The notes under the pieces were generated by a model, which was not told the DNA's origin, made no database searches, and was given only the letters and a program-made list of their open reading frames with translations. Position numbers and translations under genes: made by a program. Source: Centropus unirufus (taxonomy: Eukaryota; Chordata; Aves; Cuculiformes; Centropidae). Taken from it: DNA of 64,000 bases. The stretch spans positions 562,342-626,341 of the forward strand of contig VYZI01000075.1 in assembly GCA_013397695.1 (NCBI GenBank). The letters are read 5' to 3'. Of the stretch, positions 50,801 through 61,490 are shown one piece after another. Every line of letters starts with the position of its first letter. Positions within the stretch are counted from its first letter, which is position 1.

Positions 50801-53098
50801 GCTCTCAGTAGGTCTACGCAAGAACAACTCTCCTGGGCAAGAGAGCAAGAGAAAGAAACATGGAAAAAAAAACCCAAAAAACACAGAAGCAAAATATCTC
50901 ACAAGGAAGCTTAAAGCTTAAGGCATGTGTAATGATTATGGTCCTGCATGAGAGATCTTGGTTACGTAAAGTAGGAGTGAAAGCAAAGTACCTGAACTGT
51001 CGGGAGGCACAACTCAGACAAACATAACAACCATGGTTTTTTAATATCCATTCTCAAAAAATCTAAGTACTTCAATTATACCCAGGTATACTAAATCACA
51101 TGTAACAACACAAGCACAACACTTGTATTTTTACTATTTCTGTCATCTGTCTTACCATTAATTTAATTAAAAGTTACTAAGTGAATGATGTTAAAGTAGC
51201 CTCATTGAAGAGCAAATCTAGAATTCGTAGATTCATTTTGGTTAGCCCAAACAAAACTAATTTAGCATCACCATTCCAAGTGGTTTAATGTTTTTGACTA
51301 ATTTTCCCCCTGAATGTCAGCCAACATGTACTACTGAATACAAAAGAAAATAAGAAAGGCAGATGGAATCCAAGCATAAGTGTTATAGGGTATATTATAC
51401 ATTTCTCTCTATAAATGTATAAGCATACAAGTGCAGCACAATGAATCACATTTATCTTAGTGTGAATAATAGGATTTCAGAATTTGGTCCAGATGTCTCA
51501 AATTACCAAGTTTAGAGAGCATAGCCCAAGAATAACAAAAAAAAAGTAAAACGTTTCTCTTTCATACACAGGACTCAAAGAGAAAGCGCATGCAGTCTCA
51601 CTGAATGGGAAGAGATTTTTCTGAAGCAGGTTACCAAAAACATATCAAGCAGCAGCATAATTTGAAATCCCTGTAGTAACACAGGTATCTAAAAGAATCT
51701 GACAGTAAGTAAAGCGTAAGGGGGAGGCTACAGGCAAAAAAAGGTTGAAAGAGCAACCTGGAACGTATATTTAATTTCAGCAGCAGTACATCAGTAGTCC
51801 CTTGTGTACTTAGCATTACTAAATTTTAAGCCCTCAGATAATCACTTTATTAAAATTCTCTCTGGCATGGCATGCTGAGCATACAACATAAGTGAATTAA
51901 TGCTCTTTTCTCACTGGTTTTCTGCCAATCGGACTGCAAACAGCAGCCTCACACGCAAAACCAGCCACCCTTGAAGACCCTGAATTGTGTCAGTCTTCGT
52001 GCACTCCTAACTCCCTTGGCCACAAGACTCTGCAGATGTCTCCATGTACTGTGCAGAAAAGCAAAACAAGATACTACACTGTCCGTGGTTGTTGAAAAGG
52101 TGGGGGTGGGACACATTATCTCTCAAACATGCAAGACATCAAATTTGCATCATTTTGTATTTCTTAACAGCTTCTCAGATAAGCTAAAACATTTGTATCT
52201 TAGGATTATTAAATAGCATCACTGTAATTCACAAAAACCAACACAAACCTTTTGAGTAAAAGAGCACAAGCATTTGGCTTTTCACGCCCCTCCAAGCACT
52301 CTGTATTTCAGGCTTGCTGTGGCAAGAAAAACCAGAGACAGAAAATTAATCCTGAGAGACAATTACTGAATTGCTGAAACTGCTGAACCAAAAGAGAGCC
52401 TTCTATTACCCTGTTCCAAGAATTCTCACATTTATTGAAGCTGCAAATCTCAACATTATGTTCTGTTTCAAGATATCAGTCTAAAATCCAAACTGAAGAC
52501 TAAAAAAAAGCCCATGGGAAGTTTCACATCTGATGATGTAAATGCATTTTTATAAGTTTCTATATTTTTCTTAGCCTCAGTTCTGTGTAAAGGAGGTCTC
52601 AGATACAAATAATAAGTAGAATCAACAGTATCAAAGAGGAAGAAGATATGCAATGAAACTTAAGAACTGACTGTCAACACAGGTGTCCATTCTCTCATTT
52701 GTTTAAGGTTACTACTATTTTGCATGATATAACAACCATGAAAAAATATTCTGTATTCTTTTAAAATTGAAACAGGAATCAAACCACAACAGGTACCATG
52801 AAACAGCAAAAGAGAAGATTGTAAATTTTTGGTTTTTGAAGACTGACAACATCCCTTCCTACCACAGCCTGCAACTTGCATTCCCAATGAAAACATCAGA
52901 TTCGCTGTGAAGCAAAAAATCAGTTTGCATGTTCTTAAGAAACTGGCACGCAGTTTTGAAGTAATCCTTTCAATCATGACAAATTTAAATTTTCAAATGA
53001 CAAGTTGACACCTACTAGCTCAAGATGAGATCACTGATAACAAGACTTACCCTCTTAAATACCCATATCTGTGTTGGAAATAAGAACTGTTTCAATAT
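47894..53098. other. Intronic sequence, no gene seen
   Basis: AT-rich with A13 at 48702-48714 and T12 at 50686-50697. Short open frames appear on both strands between 49600 and 50920 without domain or splice support. No repeat family is recognised. Confidence 0.5.
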
Positions 53099-53650
53099 AT
53101 GTTCTCGTCACCCAACAATCCACAAAAGAACATGAAAAAAAAGGTAGGATCAAATAAAGGATTTGGACCTGAATCTGTTTCTCATACCAGAATTCAAGAC
53201 AAACCATTTAACGTGAGAAAATTACATTTTGCCATCTTCCCAAACTATAAGATGCCGAGAAACATATTTACCCCACAAAGCCACAGCAGAATCCCTTATA
53301 TATTATGTACTGTATCAAGCAAGGTGGTACCAGAGCAACCCGCGATAGTGCTGAAATCTGTTTATTTGACCGAGCTGCCAGCAGTCAACATGGGACTTCA
53401 CTGCAATGCTTTCCACACTTCAATGAAGCGACAATTCTACCGCTTCTACCTTTGTGCAGACTCCAAAGCACATTCAAAAGCAACAGCTGTATGCTTAACT
53501 GAAGAAGCCAATATATATGACAACCACAGAAGACGAAGAATCGAGATGACACCTCTGTTCTCCAGCAAACACATTTATTTCACTTACATTTCTCATCCAA
53601 GGCATTTCAATAGTATGAAAGCAACTACACAACACTGCCCACCAGTCTGA
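53099..53650 (+). other. Unexplained 183-codon open frame
   Basis: This ATG-to-stop frame is the longest in the window. The product would be basic and polar, rich in Ser, His, Lys and Arg, with no signal peptide, membrane segment or motif that I recognise (it includes an RRRR patch near residue 145). It starts within AT-rich sequence with an A-rich stretch near codon 12. A rough estimate from base composition puts the chance of one such frame in 64 kb at a few percent, so it is notable but not compelling. It lies on the strand opposite to SERGEF. It could be a chance frame, a young lineage-specific gene, or an exon of an unannotated plus-strand transcript. Confidence 0.2.
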
Positions 53651-53712
53651 TGTGTTCAACTTGCCACCCTAGCCACAATAGCTGTGCCAAATCTATTATT
53701 CTGTCCCCACAG

Positions 53713-53789
53713 AAGAGCTAATGGCAGGACTTACAGGCTCACATATGCCACAAACATTGTTTGATCTCAGCAGGCTTGTATGCAGCCAG
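53713..53789 (+). other. Exon-like interval with good splice sites
   Basis: CTGTCCCCACAG precedes the interval (strong acceptor) and CAG|GTGAAA ends it (good donor), enclosing 77 nt. One frame through it is open (ELMAGLTGSHMPQTLFDLSR and onward). The minus strand across 53684-53890 is also open (FFAVAFPVYLVGWIIEAA, PREKFFTWLHTSLL). I recognise neither product. Decoy splice-site pairs like this are common in long introns. Confidence 0.2.
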
Positions 53790-56700
53790 GTGAAAAACTT
53801 CTCCCGTGGTATCATGGCAGCCTCAATGATCCAACCCACTAAGTAAACTGGAAAGGCCACAGCAAAAAAGGTTTTTCCTCCATCCAGACATTAGAAACAA
53901 TGTGAACCCACAAGAAATCAAAATAAGAGACCAAACAGAGAAGACACGAGAAGGGAAATAGATTCAAGAACTAAAAAATCATATGTACAGAGAACAAAGA
54001 GCTTACAAACAAAAAGTACTACTTCTTGGCATATACAAAAGTAATAAAGGAATTGTATAGTTACATACAACTGCAATACATCTTACCATAGCACCGAATC
54101 AAATGTTAGACACCATAATATCTCTGTCTGGATTTAAATAGCTGAAAACTGAAATATGTTAGATTAATTTGGTTAGATGTGCTTCATTCCTCCCCTCCAG
54201 CCCCCAGAATACCTTGTGAGGCCCAGAAACGCCTGCTTTCTATAGAAACAAACCAAGGTCTTAGATTCTCAAGGCTTTGAATGGGTTCACACTTTCAAAG
54301 TGAGAAATCAAGTAATAACAGTGGAGGCTGTAGGTAAACCTTGACAATCTAAAAAAGCTGTACAAAAGGGATTTCCACTGAAGCAATTGCCAGTAGAAAA
54401 ACTAATTAATGCTTGTTAATATAACACTTAAGAGCACAAATGTTATACCAGTGTCCTGGAAAAATAAACACATCATAAGAACTCCTTAGTGGCTTTCTAT
54501 ACTCTTGTTATCAAGAAAAGTATTGTTTACATTAGCTCTACACCTGGGAAGCAAGGAGGAATGGCAAAATATAGGAGGTGGTGACATTGTTAGAACCATA
54601 CACATCTAAGGAACTATCTATTAGTTTTTTCCCTAATAATGATTTTTTTTTAATTCTTTATAAAGTTTTTATTTTACTTTTCTCTAATTAAAAAAAATTT
54701 GCAAGGCATCAACTGAAGCACAGTTCTAGGCAACCCTCGTTGGCATCTGACTACATGTGATATCCACTGAATTTATATAGGCCTCATAAACCAACTGCCA
54801 CAAGACTAAGAATAGACCCTTAGGCAGTTTTTAAAAGAGCAGACAGTTTAGCATTTTTATCCTCACAGGATTAGATGCACCATTTTTACTTTTTCTTTCC
54901 TTCTCCTTCCTCCTCCTCCTCTCAGGAACTAGTTCTGCTGGTTGAACACTGGGGCTGGAGCAAAGGCTTAGGCTATATTAGACTACATAAAACCCGCCAG
55001 GTTCAGAGGTAGATTCTACTTTTAACAACTTCAGTTTAAATTTGAAGCATTTGAAGCAAGGCAGCCAACAGAAAAAGGAGATGAGCCACCAGGTAGGAGG
55101 ACAAACAGGCAGCTGTCTCTTAAAATATTACTCAGTGAAGCAGTCCTGGAAACTTGCTGTGTGCCATGGCGTAGCGACAACTTTAAGCATCACAGCAGAA
55201 ACAGGAGTATCCCTCTTTTCCGATTCTTTCATTGAACAAGGGCTTTGCAATAATTTAGGACATAAGCACAACGGCCAGAAAGACTGGCAAGGCTCACAGC
55301 TTAAATGACTCATTGATAAGTGAAGGCTGGAAACAGCAGACAAATGAAAACAAATACCATCATTGGAGTAAAATTACAAACATAACCCAAGTTCAAAGCA
55401 AATCCAAAATCCTTAAATTAAAAGCATGGAGAGGTAGCCTGTGTGCTGGCCAGAACAGAACTGCCTCAGTGAGGTTATGGCCCCACGGTGACAAATGAGT
55501 TTGAAAGGCACAATTCAATAAACAGGCAGAGTTGCAACCACCATGATCTCTCCTATCTCATTCACCTGTAGTGTGCTACCCAGTATCCCAGAATATTTTC
55601 CAGCTACATAATGCACACTGTGTATTAAAGAGTAACTTTTCAGAAGCGATGCCCTTTTCAGAAAGAGACAGAAAAACAATGAAAAACTAATGAAGAAATT
55701 TCTACTAAGACAAGAAGTAAACAATTAAAGAGAGAGTTCCATCAGATTCCTATGGAGGTGACTGAAATTATATCTTTCTCTTTGAAGAGTTCTCTTTTTT
55801 TCTTTTCTTTTAAGACTCTGCCGTCATAGAAGCTGCCAATAAAATCATCAACACAACAGAAACAGGAAACATAAGTAGCATTTACACCAAAAGTTTCTTA
55901 GCCTGGAGTTAGTTCTGGGGTCAGCCAGGCAAAAAAGAATTAATGTAAACCCAAATCATCATTTTTGCATTAGTTTTGTATCCATAAAAGGAGGTACAGA
56001 TGAGATATCTTTGCAGAGAATACGGTAAATTGATAGCTTTGTTCCAGTTCACTACAGTTTCTCATTGATTTTCTCTCATTTTAGCCTGCATTGATTTGTT
56101 AATCCCTTCTCTGTAACAGTTCTAACAACAAATTGAGAATGAATAACTGCATGCTTTAGGGCCTTTTCCACCAACTTATGGCTTCAAGCCATATTTTCTC
56201 TCAGATTTGGAATGTGTCGATGTGCATACCCTGGGTTACATCTGACTCACCTCAAACTAGCATGGATACTTATTACATTGAAACCTTTCCGTTGAGGCTC
56301 CTCATGGATGAACAAGGCAACTGAAGCAATGTCAGTGAAGCAGAACTGGATTTTTGCACTAATAGTTGTCACCTTTAAGTCTGCTGCTCACAGAGGCTTT
56401 GTCTTAACACTAGGTACATTTTCTAACCAATTCTGCAGCACTCCCCATGGTTGATTAGCAGGTATTAACTGCATCAAGCATACGAATGGCACTACTGAAC
56501 ACTCATGGCATTTGTTGGTGCAAAAAAGTACTTCCAAGGAGCAATGGGTTGGATCACAAGTTGTCTCTGAACTCAGAATGAGTCACGATTAGGGCACACT
56601 GTTACTGGAGCAATCTGTGTAGAAGGATGGGACCCAGTCAGTATCATTCATTTAAGGAATATAGCATGAGCATGTCACAGAGTTAGAAACAAGAGAATGT

Positions 56701-59700
56701 ACATTAGTCATTTTGCTTCCGATAGGCTCATGAAATAGAGCTGCCAATTTGGTCTCATCGAGAGGGCTTCACTACCGACAGCTCATGTGTGTCTGCACAA
56801 ACCACGACTACTGCCACAAGTAGTTTTAGTCTCCTTCCATTTCCCTTATACCTCCAAGTGAGGTATTAATTTGGAATTCTAACCGCAACAGGCTATCAAA
56901 TGGAAAAGAACATTATGAATTATGAGGATGAAGGCTTCATCCACACTCACATTTGTAACACTTCACTCATCTTGTGCTGGGTGGGTCTGAACTCCTGACT
57001 TCAACCACAAGGTAGGCAAATCAGCCTTTTGTGGTCTCCCATACAGATATGAAGGCAGCCTGATGCCTGGGGCTGTCACCTCAGTGCTACAATAGAATCT
57101 CAGCAACTTGGGTCATTTTAAACCAACCCTCATCTGCAAAACTGTTAATTGAAAAACTTCTCGTTTGTACTCACACAGCATATGCTCTCTGGCATGCAAA
57201 GGCAGTGCAGATTTCCTTTTGCCATTCACTTGGTATGAACTTAATTTCCCATCTCCCTTCCTGCAATGCCAGCTCCAGAGAAACTGGTAAGGGTGATGGG
57301 AAGCCCAGCGCTGGAAACAAACACCATCTTCTCTTTCCTTTCCAGAAATTACAAACCTAGAGTTGGTAACTTAGCCTCTGCTTATAACCACAAGGATAAG
57401 GGGAAAGCAAATCCCCCATCCTCTCCCCTACTGTTAAAATAGATAACTTCACCAAATTAATAATAAAATTGCAACTAGGTCATGGTTTTAAGGGAACAGA
57501 GCAGGATTTCCGGAGTAACCTCTGCTACCTAACACATTGGTATTTCTAATTTCCAGAAATTACTTTGCTATGAGTGTTAGATGTCTCTCTAACCAGGCTA
57601 TAAGATACTCTTTACAAGCCACAGTAATTTCTTAATGGAATAAGAAAAGCACAGAATGGGATGGCTACCTAGCAAAAAATCTGCCTTTCTATTTCAGTAG
57701 TTTGTTGCTGCTCTGTCTCCTGCTAGAACAACAACGGGGGGAACCAACTGATCTAAGTAAATCCCATTTCCTCATTTCCTGTGCTGAAACTAAACTCCTC
57801 TAAAGCTTCTTGCAGTGTTTCCAAGATTGGTGTCATTCTCCTACACAGGGCATGCAGATCACGCAAATACACCTAATCTAACACAGACTTTGTTTTTTAT
57901 ATGCAGACTGCAGATTCATTCTTTTGATACATCCTGTTTGGGTTTTATTCTCGTAAAGATATTTTCCACAATTTGATCTCTATTTTCAACCTTAATTTCA
58001 ACTTCTCACTTGCACAGTGAGCTGTACTCAGAACCCCCTCCTCCCTGGCCTTTATTTTCCTTTTTCACTTAAAATTAATTGATAAGCCAAGAACTCTATT
58101 CCCAGTCTTGCAAGAATATTAAAGAAACGGTCCTTAATTCAGATCTCCCTCCTCCGAAAACTTCAGTCTAGCATAGTTTGCTTTTAGTACAGAAAGGATA
58201 TGATGAAAATGTGGTTCCGTATGAACAGTGCTGCATATCCAAAATGACTATAGGCCTTCCATCCATTTTAGCAAAAAGCGTTCAGCACTGCTCAATGACT
58301 TCTCACTTGTTTGTTGCTGGAGCAAATGTTTGAAGCAATTTGAATACATGTCAAACATACCCCAAACAGTGAAACAGTTGCTATTAAAACCAAAAATATC
58401 AAACGGACTGGAAAAGTATTTTGACAAGGAGGAAACATTAAACCATGTCTTTGTAGCATTTGCTAAATACAGAGGCTCATCATATTTCAGGCCATTTGTA
58501 TTTAATTGTTCTTTCATCTGAAGAGCAGTGGATATGAATGCACATCAGGCAGCAGATGAGTCAGATGTTCTGAAGAGGTCCGACCAAGGACACCCCACAA
58601 CACAAAAGCAGTGCATGCATAATGTCCTGCACAACTGATTTCGCCTACAGCCTGAAGTTTCCCTACAACGCCTCACCCTACTTCATGACAGTGATGCACC
58701 CAGGACCAAGAAGAAAACAATAAATAGACCTCCAGTTGCATAATTAAAAAAGTTAAATGTGTGAGACTCCAGGAACCTGATGGCCACAAATTCTTTTAAA
58801 GCTGCCAGGAAGACATACTTGGATCAGCAGATAATTAACTAAAACTCAGGCTTTTGTTCTACTACTGTTTCAGGTAAAAGAAAAAAGTGCTTATGTTTCT
58901 CAAGGTCAGTGATTCTAAATGAGTTTGCCAGATTAAGTCAAAGTCAAACTGGAAGAGGTTACTCACAACACTTCAAATATCAGGTTTTGGAGTGGTAGAC
59001 ATACTCAGACATTTTATCAATTTCAGCACAAAGAACGGAGAACCCCTGGACTTTTGTGGAGCAAGCGGGTAAAAAATGGACCTAGAGACAAGGAGCAGCA
59101 GAGCAGGTCAAATCTACTGCACTGTCCTTGAGGTAAACTAGTGTGCCTTTCATACTGTCCTCTAATCCTCAGATTAGTTTCTCCATTTTGGTTTTAACAA
59201 TATTAACTGAAGTGCAGAGGCAATCAGCAGACCACAGCTTTGCCAAAAATTCAGCTGAATCATTAGAAAGTGATTTATAAAAATAGACCATGGATAAAAT
59301 TCACTAGCTATAATCCTCCACTGGTGAACTGTTTCTCTGTGTTGGGCATGTAAACTGGAATTGTTCATTCAAGGCAAACATAGAAAAGTACTCACCTGCC
59401 CTGTATCCCCTGTAATTCAGATCTCAAATTAAAACTCATCTCCACATGACAAATGAAAAAAAGGATAGCTTGTGTGTCAAAGAAAAGCAACTCACACCCC
59501 ACATAGCCTACAAACTGCAAATTCATGCATTTTAAAGTATAAATTCTAGCTCTGGCATTATTTTGTGATCGTGAAATGAAGCAATTTAGGCTCTTATTAT
59601 CTGCTTTTTCCTTTTCTCATCAACACAGCTCCTCTTCGGATATAAATGAAGCTAGCTCTTGATCACGCTCTTAAATCATCTTCATGCTCTTAGTGCTGAG

Positions 59701-61002
59701 AAGAACGATGCCTGCTCCAGAACACTGCTATTGCTAATCACTCAAATCAGGTCTCTCCTAGGTCTATAAGGAGGAACAGCGCTGAGGGCAGCAGGATGAA
59801 GATGAGATTGTTTTTCTCTCACTTTTCAAAGAATATATCTGAATGCATCCCTTTCCTTCACCTTCATGGATCACCTCACTTGCCCTGCCAAGCACAAGTT
59901 GCCCTGTGCAAAAGCTAGGGCTGGCCTGGCTTTGGATTGCACGAGAAACAACAGAACTACACACCTGAGGCATTGCTCAAAGCACAAATGAAAAACAGGG
60001 TGAAACAGACTCAGTAACAGTGTTCGCTATAGAGATCCAGTGAAAAAGCAAGGGCACCCATCTCAAAATGAGTAACATAGCTATTTGAGACTCAGTGGAG
60101 TCAACAATGACTAAACAAATTATTCATTACTGGGGCATCCTGGGCTCTGAATTGCCACTTTGTAAGGGCACACATTCACAGAAAGCTAAGGAGGGGAAAG
60201 TGCGGAGGCTGATTCATATAACTGAAGTTTCATCACGGGAAACTACCAGGAGGCAGAGATGCAGTACGTACATGGCAGCTGAAGCAGTCAACCAGTACTT
60301 ACCCCCTTGCACTTTGACTGTCAGATACCCCTAGAGGGAGATGCACACCCTTTGATGAGTTATCTGGCCAGATGGGACCTGCACATTGCCTGCCCGCAGG
60401 CCAATTGCCATATGCTGCATCTCAGCAGCCAAAAAGTCAAGAAAATGGTTTGTAGGCAGTACAGGTTGCATGTTGTGTCAGCCTACACCAAAACACTTGA
60501 GTAAAATTTTCTTTCTGAACATCTTTATGATTGAAGATAAATCATTTTGTACCAAATTAGCAATAAGAAACAAAAGCCTCCAATATCACTCAAGGATGTT
60601 ATAAGGCAGAGAAACACTCTAGAAGCTGCAGCATTGTTATTTAACAGCTAGAGAAAGAACTGTTACGGAGGGCTTCAGGCTGAAGCAGCGCTGCAACTGG
60701 TCAGGGTCCCAGTTCATCTGTGAGGCTATATTGCTGTTGGAACTACCTCCTGCACACATTGATACCTGGAAGACCTTGGCTTCTTCTAAGGGTAACTCTG
60801 GTTCTACCTAGGAAAAATCAGTTTCTGAATGCAAAAGCTGTTTAAGACATGTAGAACAATTGTATCATGTTAACTTCCAAGCTTTCAGGAAGAGCAGTGA
60901 GGGCTTATGCTGAAAAGGTTCTATTAGTGAACTGTTCCAATTATTTTAATGCACACCCTTTCCAAAAAAAAACAAACCTAGGGGAAAAAAATGGTAAATT
61001 TC
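53790..61002. other. Intronic sequence, no gene seen
   Basis: AT-rich sequence with a 35-nt uninterrupted pyrimidine tract at 54889-54923. Open frames up to about 97 codons at 58228-58521 overlap on both strands. No repeat family or exon is recognised before the SERGEF donor. Confidence 0.5.
54889..54925 (+). other. 35-nt pyrimidine tract ending in AG
   Basis: CTTTTTCTTTCCTTCTCCTT continues as CCTCCTCCTCCTCTC and ends in AG at 54924-54925. On the plus strand it looks like a very strong acceptor. On the SERGEF (minus) strand it is a purine tract. No downstream plus-strand exon is recognisable, so it is listed only as a sequence feature. Confidence 0.5.
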
Positions 61003-61008
61003 CATTAC
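61003..61008 (-). other. 5' splice site (donor) of the SERGEF exon
   Basis: Minus-strand sequence CTCAG|GTAATGG. The GT lies at 61008-61007 and matches the CAG|GTRAnG donor consensus except at the last positions. Reading through the donor stays open for another dozen or so codons into intron sequence, which explains a longer apparent open frame here. Confidence 0.8.
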
Positions 61009-61169
61009 CTGAGATGCTCCATTTAGGCAAGACACCGACACAGGGATGTTACACAACAGCTCCAAGCGTTGTTCAGATGCTATGCACCCCTCCTGCACGC
61101 TGGGAACCACTGCATGCCTTCCAAGTTGCCCATAGTCCATTCTTCCCCAGGTGAATACCTTTCCACTTT
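61009..61169 (-). CDS. SERGEF: SERGEF internal exon (RCC1-repeat segment)
   Basis: This is one internal exon of 161 nt. The first two bases complete a Glu codon begun in the upstream exon (entry phase 1). Then 53 full codons follow and the exon ends on a codon boundary (exit phase 0). It reads SGKVFTWGRMDYGQLGR, then a variable linker, then CLNGASQ, with no stop. The GK-FTWGR-DYGQLGR block is an RCC1 repeat strand. With the CL-GA ending it matches the C-terminal half of SERGEF/DelGEF, where the human protein has FTWGRADYGQLGR. SERGEF is a cytoplasmic RCC1-like protein known to bind the exocyst subunit SEC5 and to affect secretion. The acceptor (pyrimidine-rich, TGTTTAG) and donor (CAG|GTAATG) are canonical. 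The linker has diverged strongly from the human one, as expected of a propeller loop. Another RCC1-superfamily member is possible but fits less well. Neighbouring exons are not in the window. Confidence 0.9.
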
Positions 61170-61186
61170 CTAAACACAGAACACAT
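61170..61186 (-). other. 3' splice site (acceptor) of the SERGEF exon
   Basis: On the minus strand the sequence before the exon is TGTGTTCTGTGTTTAG. This is a T/G-rich tract followed by AG at 61171-61170. It sets the exon start at 61169 and leaves the frame that gives the RCC1 motif. Confidence 0.8.
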
Positions 61187-61468
61187 TTCAAGATTACTTA
61201 TTCAATAGGTACCTGGAACATCTGGATACCATTTCAAAACTAGACCATCTTCACATCTTATCAAAAGCTTCAAAAACCTAGTAAAAACTTATTTCTGGGA
61301 ACGAAAGAAAAAATATTAAAACTAAAGACGTTGATGTGCTTCTTTGTGCTTACTCAAACTTCATAAATTGGTTTTCTAGAAGAATAATTGCTGTAGGATA
61401 GCCTGGGCTATAAATAAAACTGTGTCAGTAAAGCTGCATAACTTGGCCATACTGCATGGAATGTATAC

Positions 61469-61490
61469 ACTTTGGTTATACAACCAAAGT
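61469..61490. repeat. 9-bp hairpin near the SERGEF acceptor
   Basis: ACTTTGGTT (61469-61477) and AACCAAAGT (61482-61490) are exact inverted copies around an ATAC loop. It lies about 300 bp upstream of the SERGEF exon in transcript direction. As a result the two strands encode similar short peptides here. No function is assigned. Confidence 0.8.

Larger units (their letters stand above)
1..61008 (-). other. SERGEF: SERGEF intron downstream of the exon (partial, at least 61 kb)
   Basis: The next SERGEF exon should begin with a conserved SCGSEHNLA block followed by YSWGWNEHGMCGDGTE. I scanned the plus strand for the reverse complement of WGWN and HNLA and found no match. The exon therefore most likely lies to the left of this window. 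Human SERGEF spans over 200 kb with very long introns, so a 61-kb intron is plausible. Recognisable contents are listed as separate entries. Confidence 0.6.

Noticed and set aside
58228..58521. Overlapping 97- and 89-codon frames on opposite strands
   Set aside because: Neither product is recognisable and no splice signals frame them.
1..61000. Next SERGEF exon (SCGSEHNLA ... WGWNEHGMCGDG) within the window
   Set aside because: I scanned for the reverse-complemented WGWN and HNLA codes. The TTCCATCC-like hits near 16141, 58257 and 63568 translate to unrelated peptides.
60867..61154. 95-codon plus-strand open frame over the SERGEF exon
   Set aside because: It is the antisense shadow of the exon. 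The minus strand carries the RCC1 motif and the splice sites.
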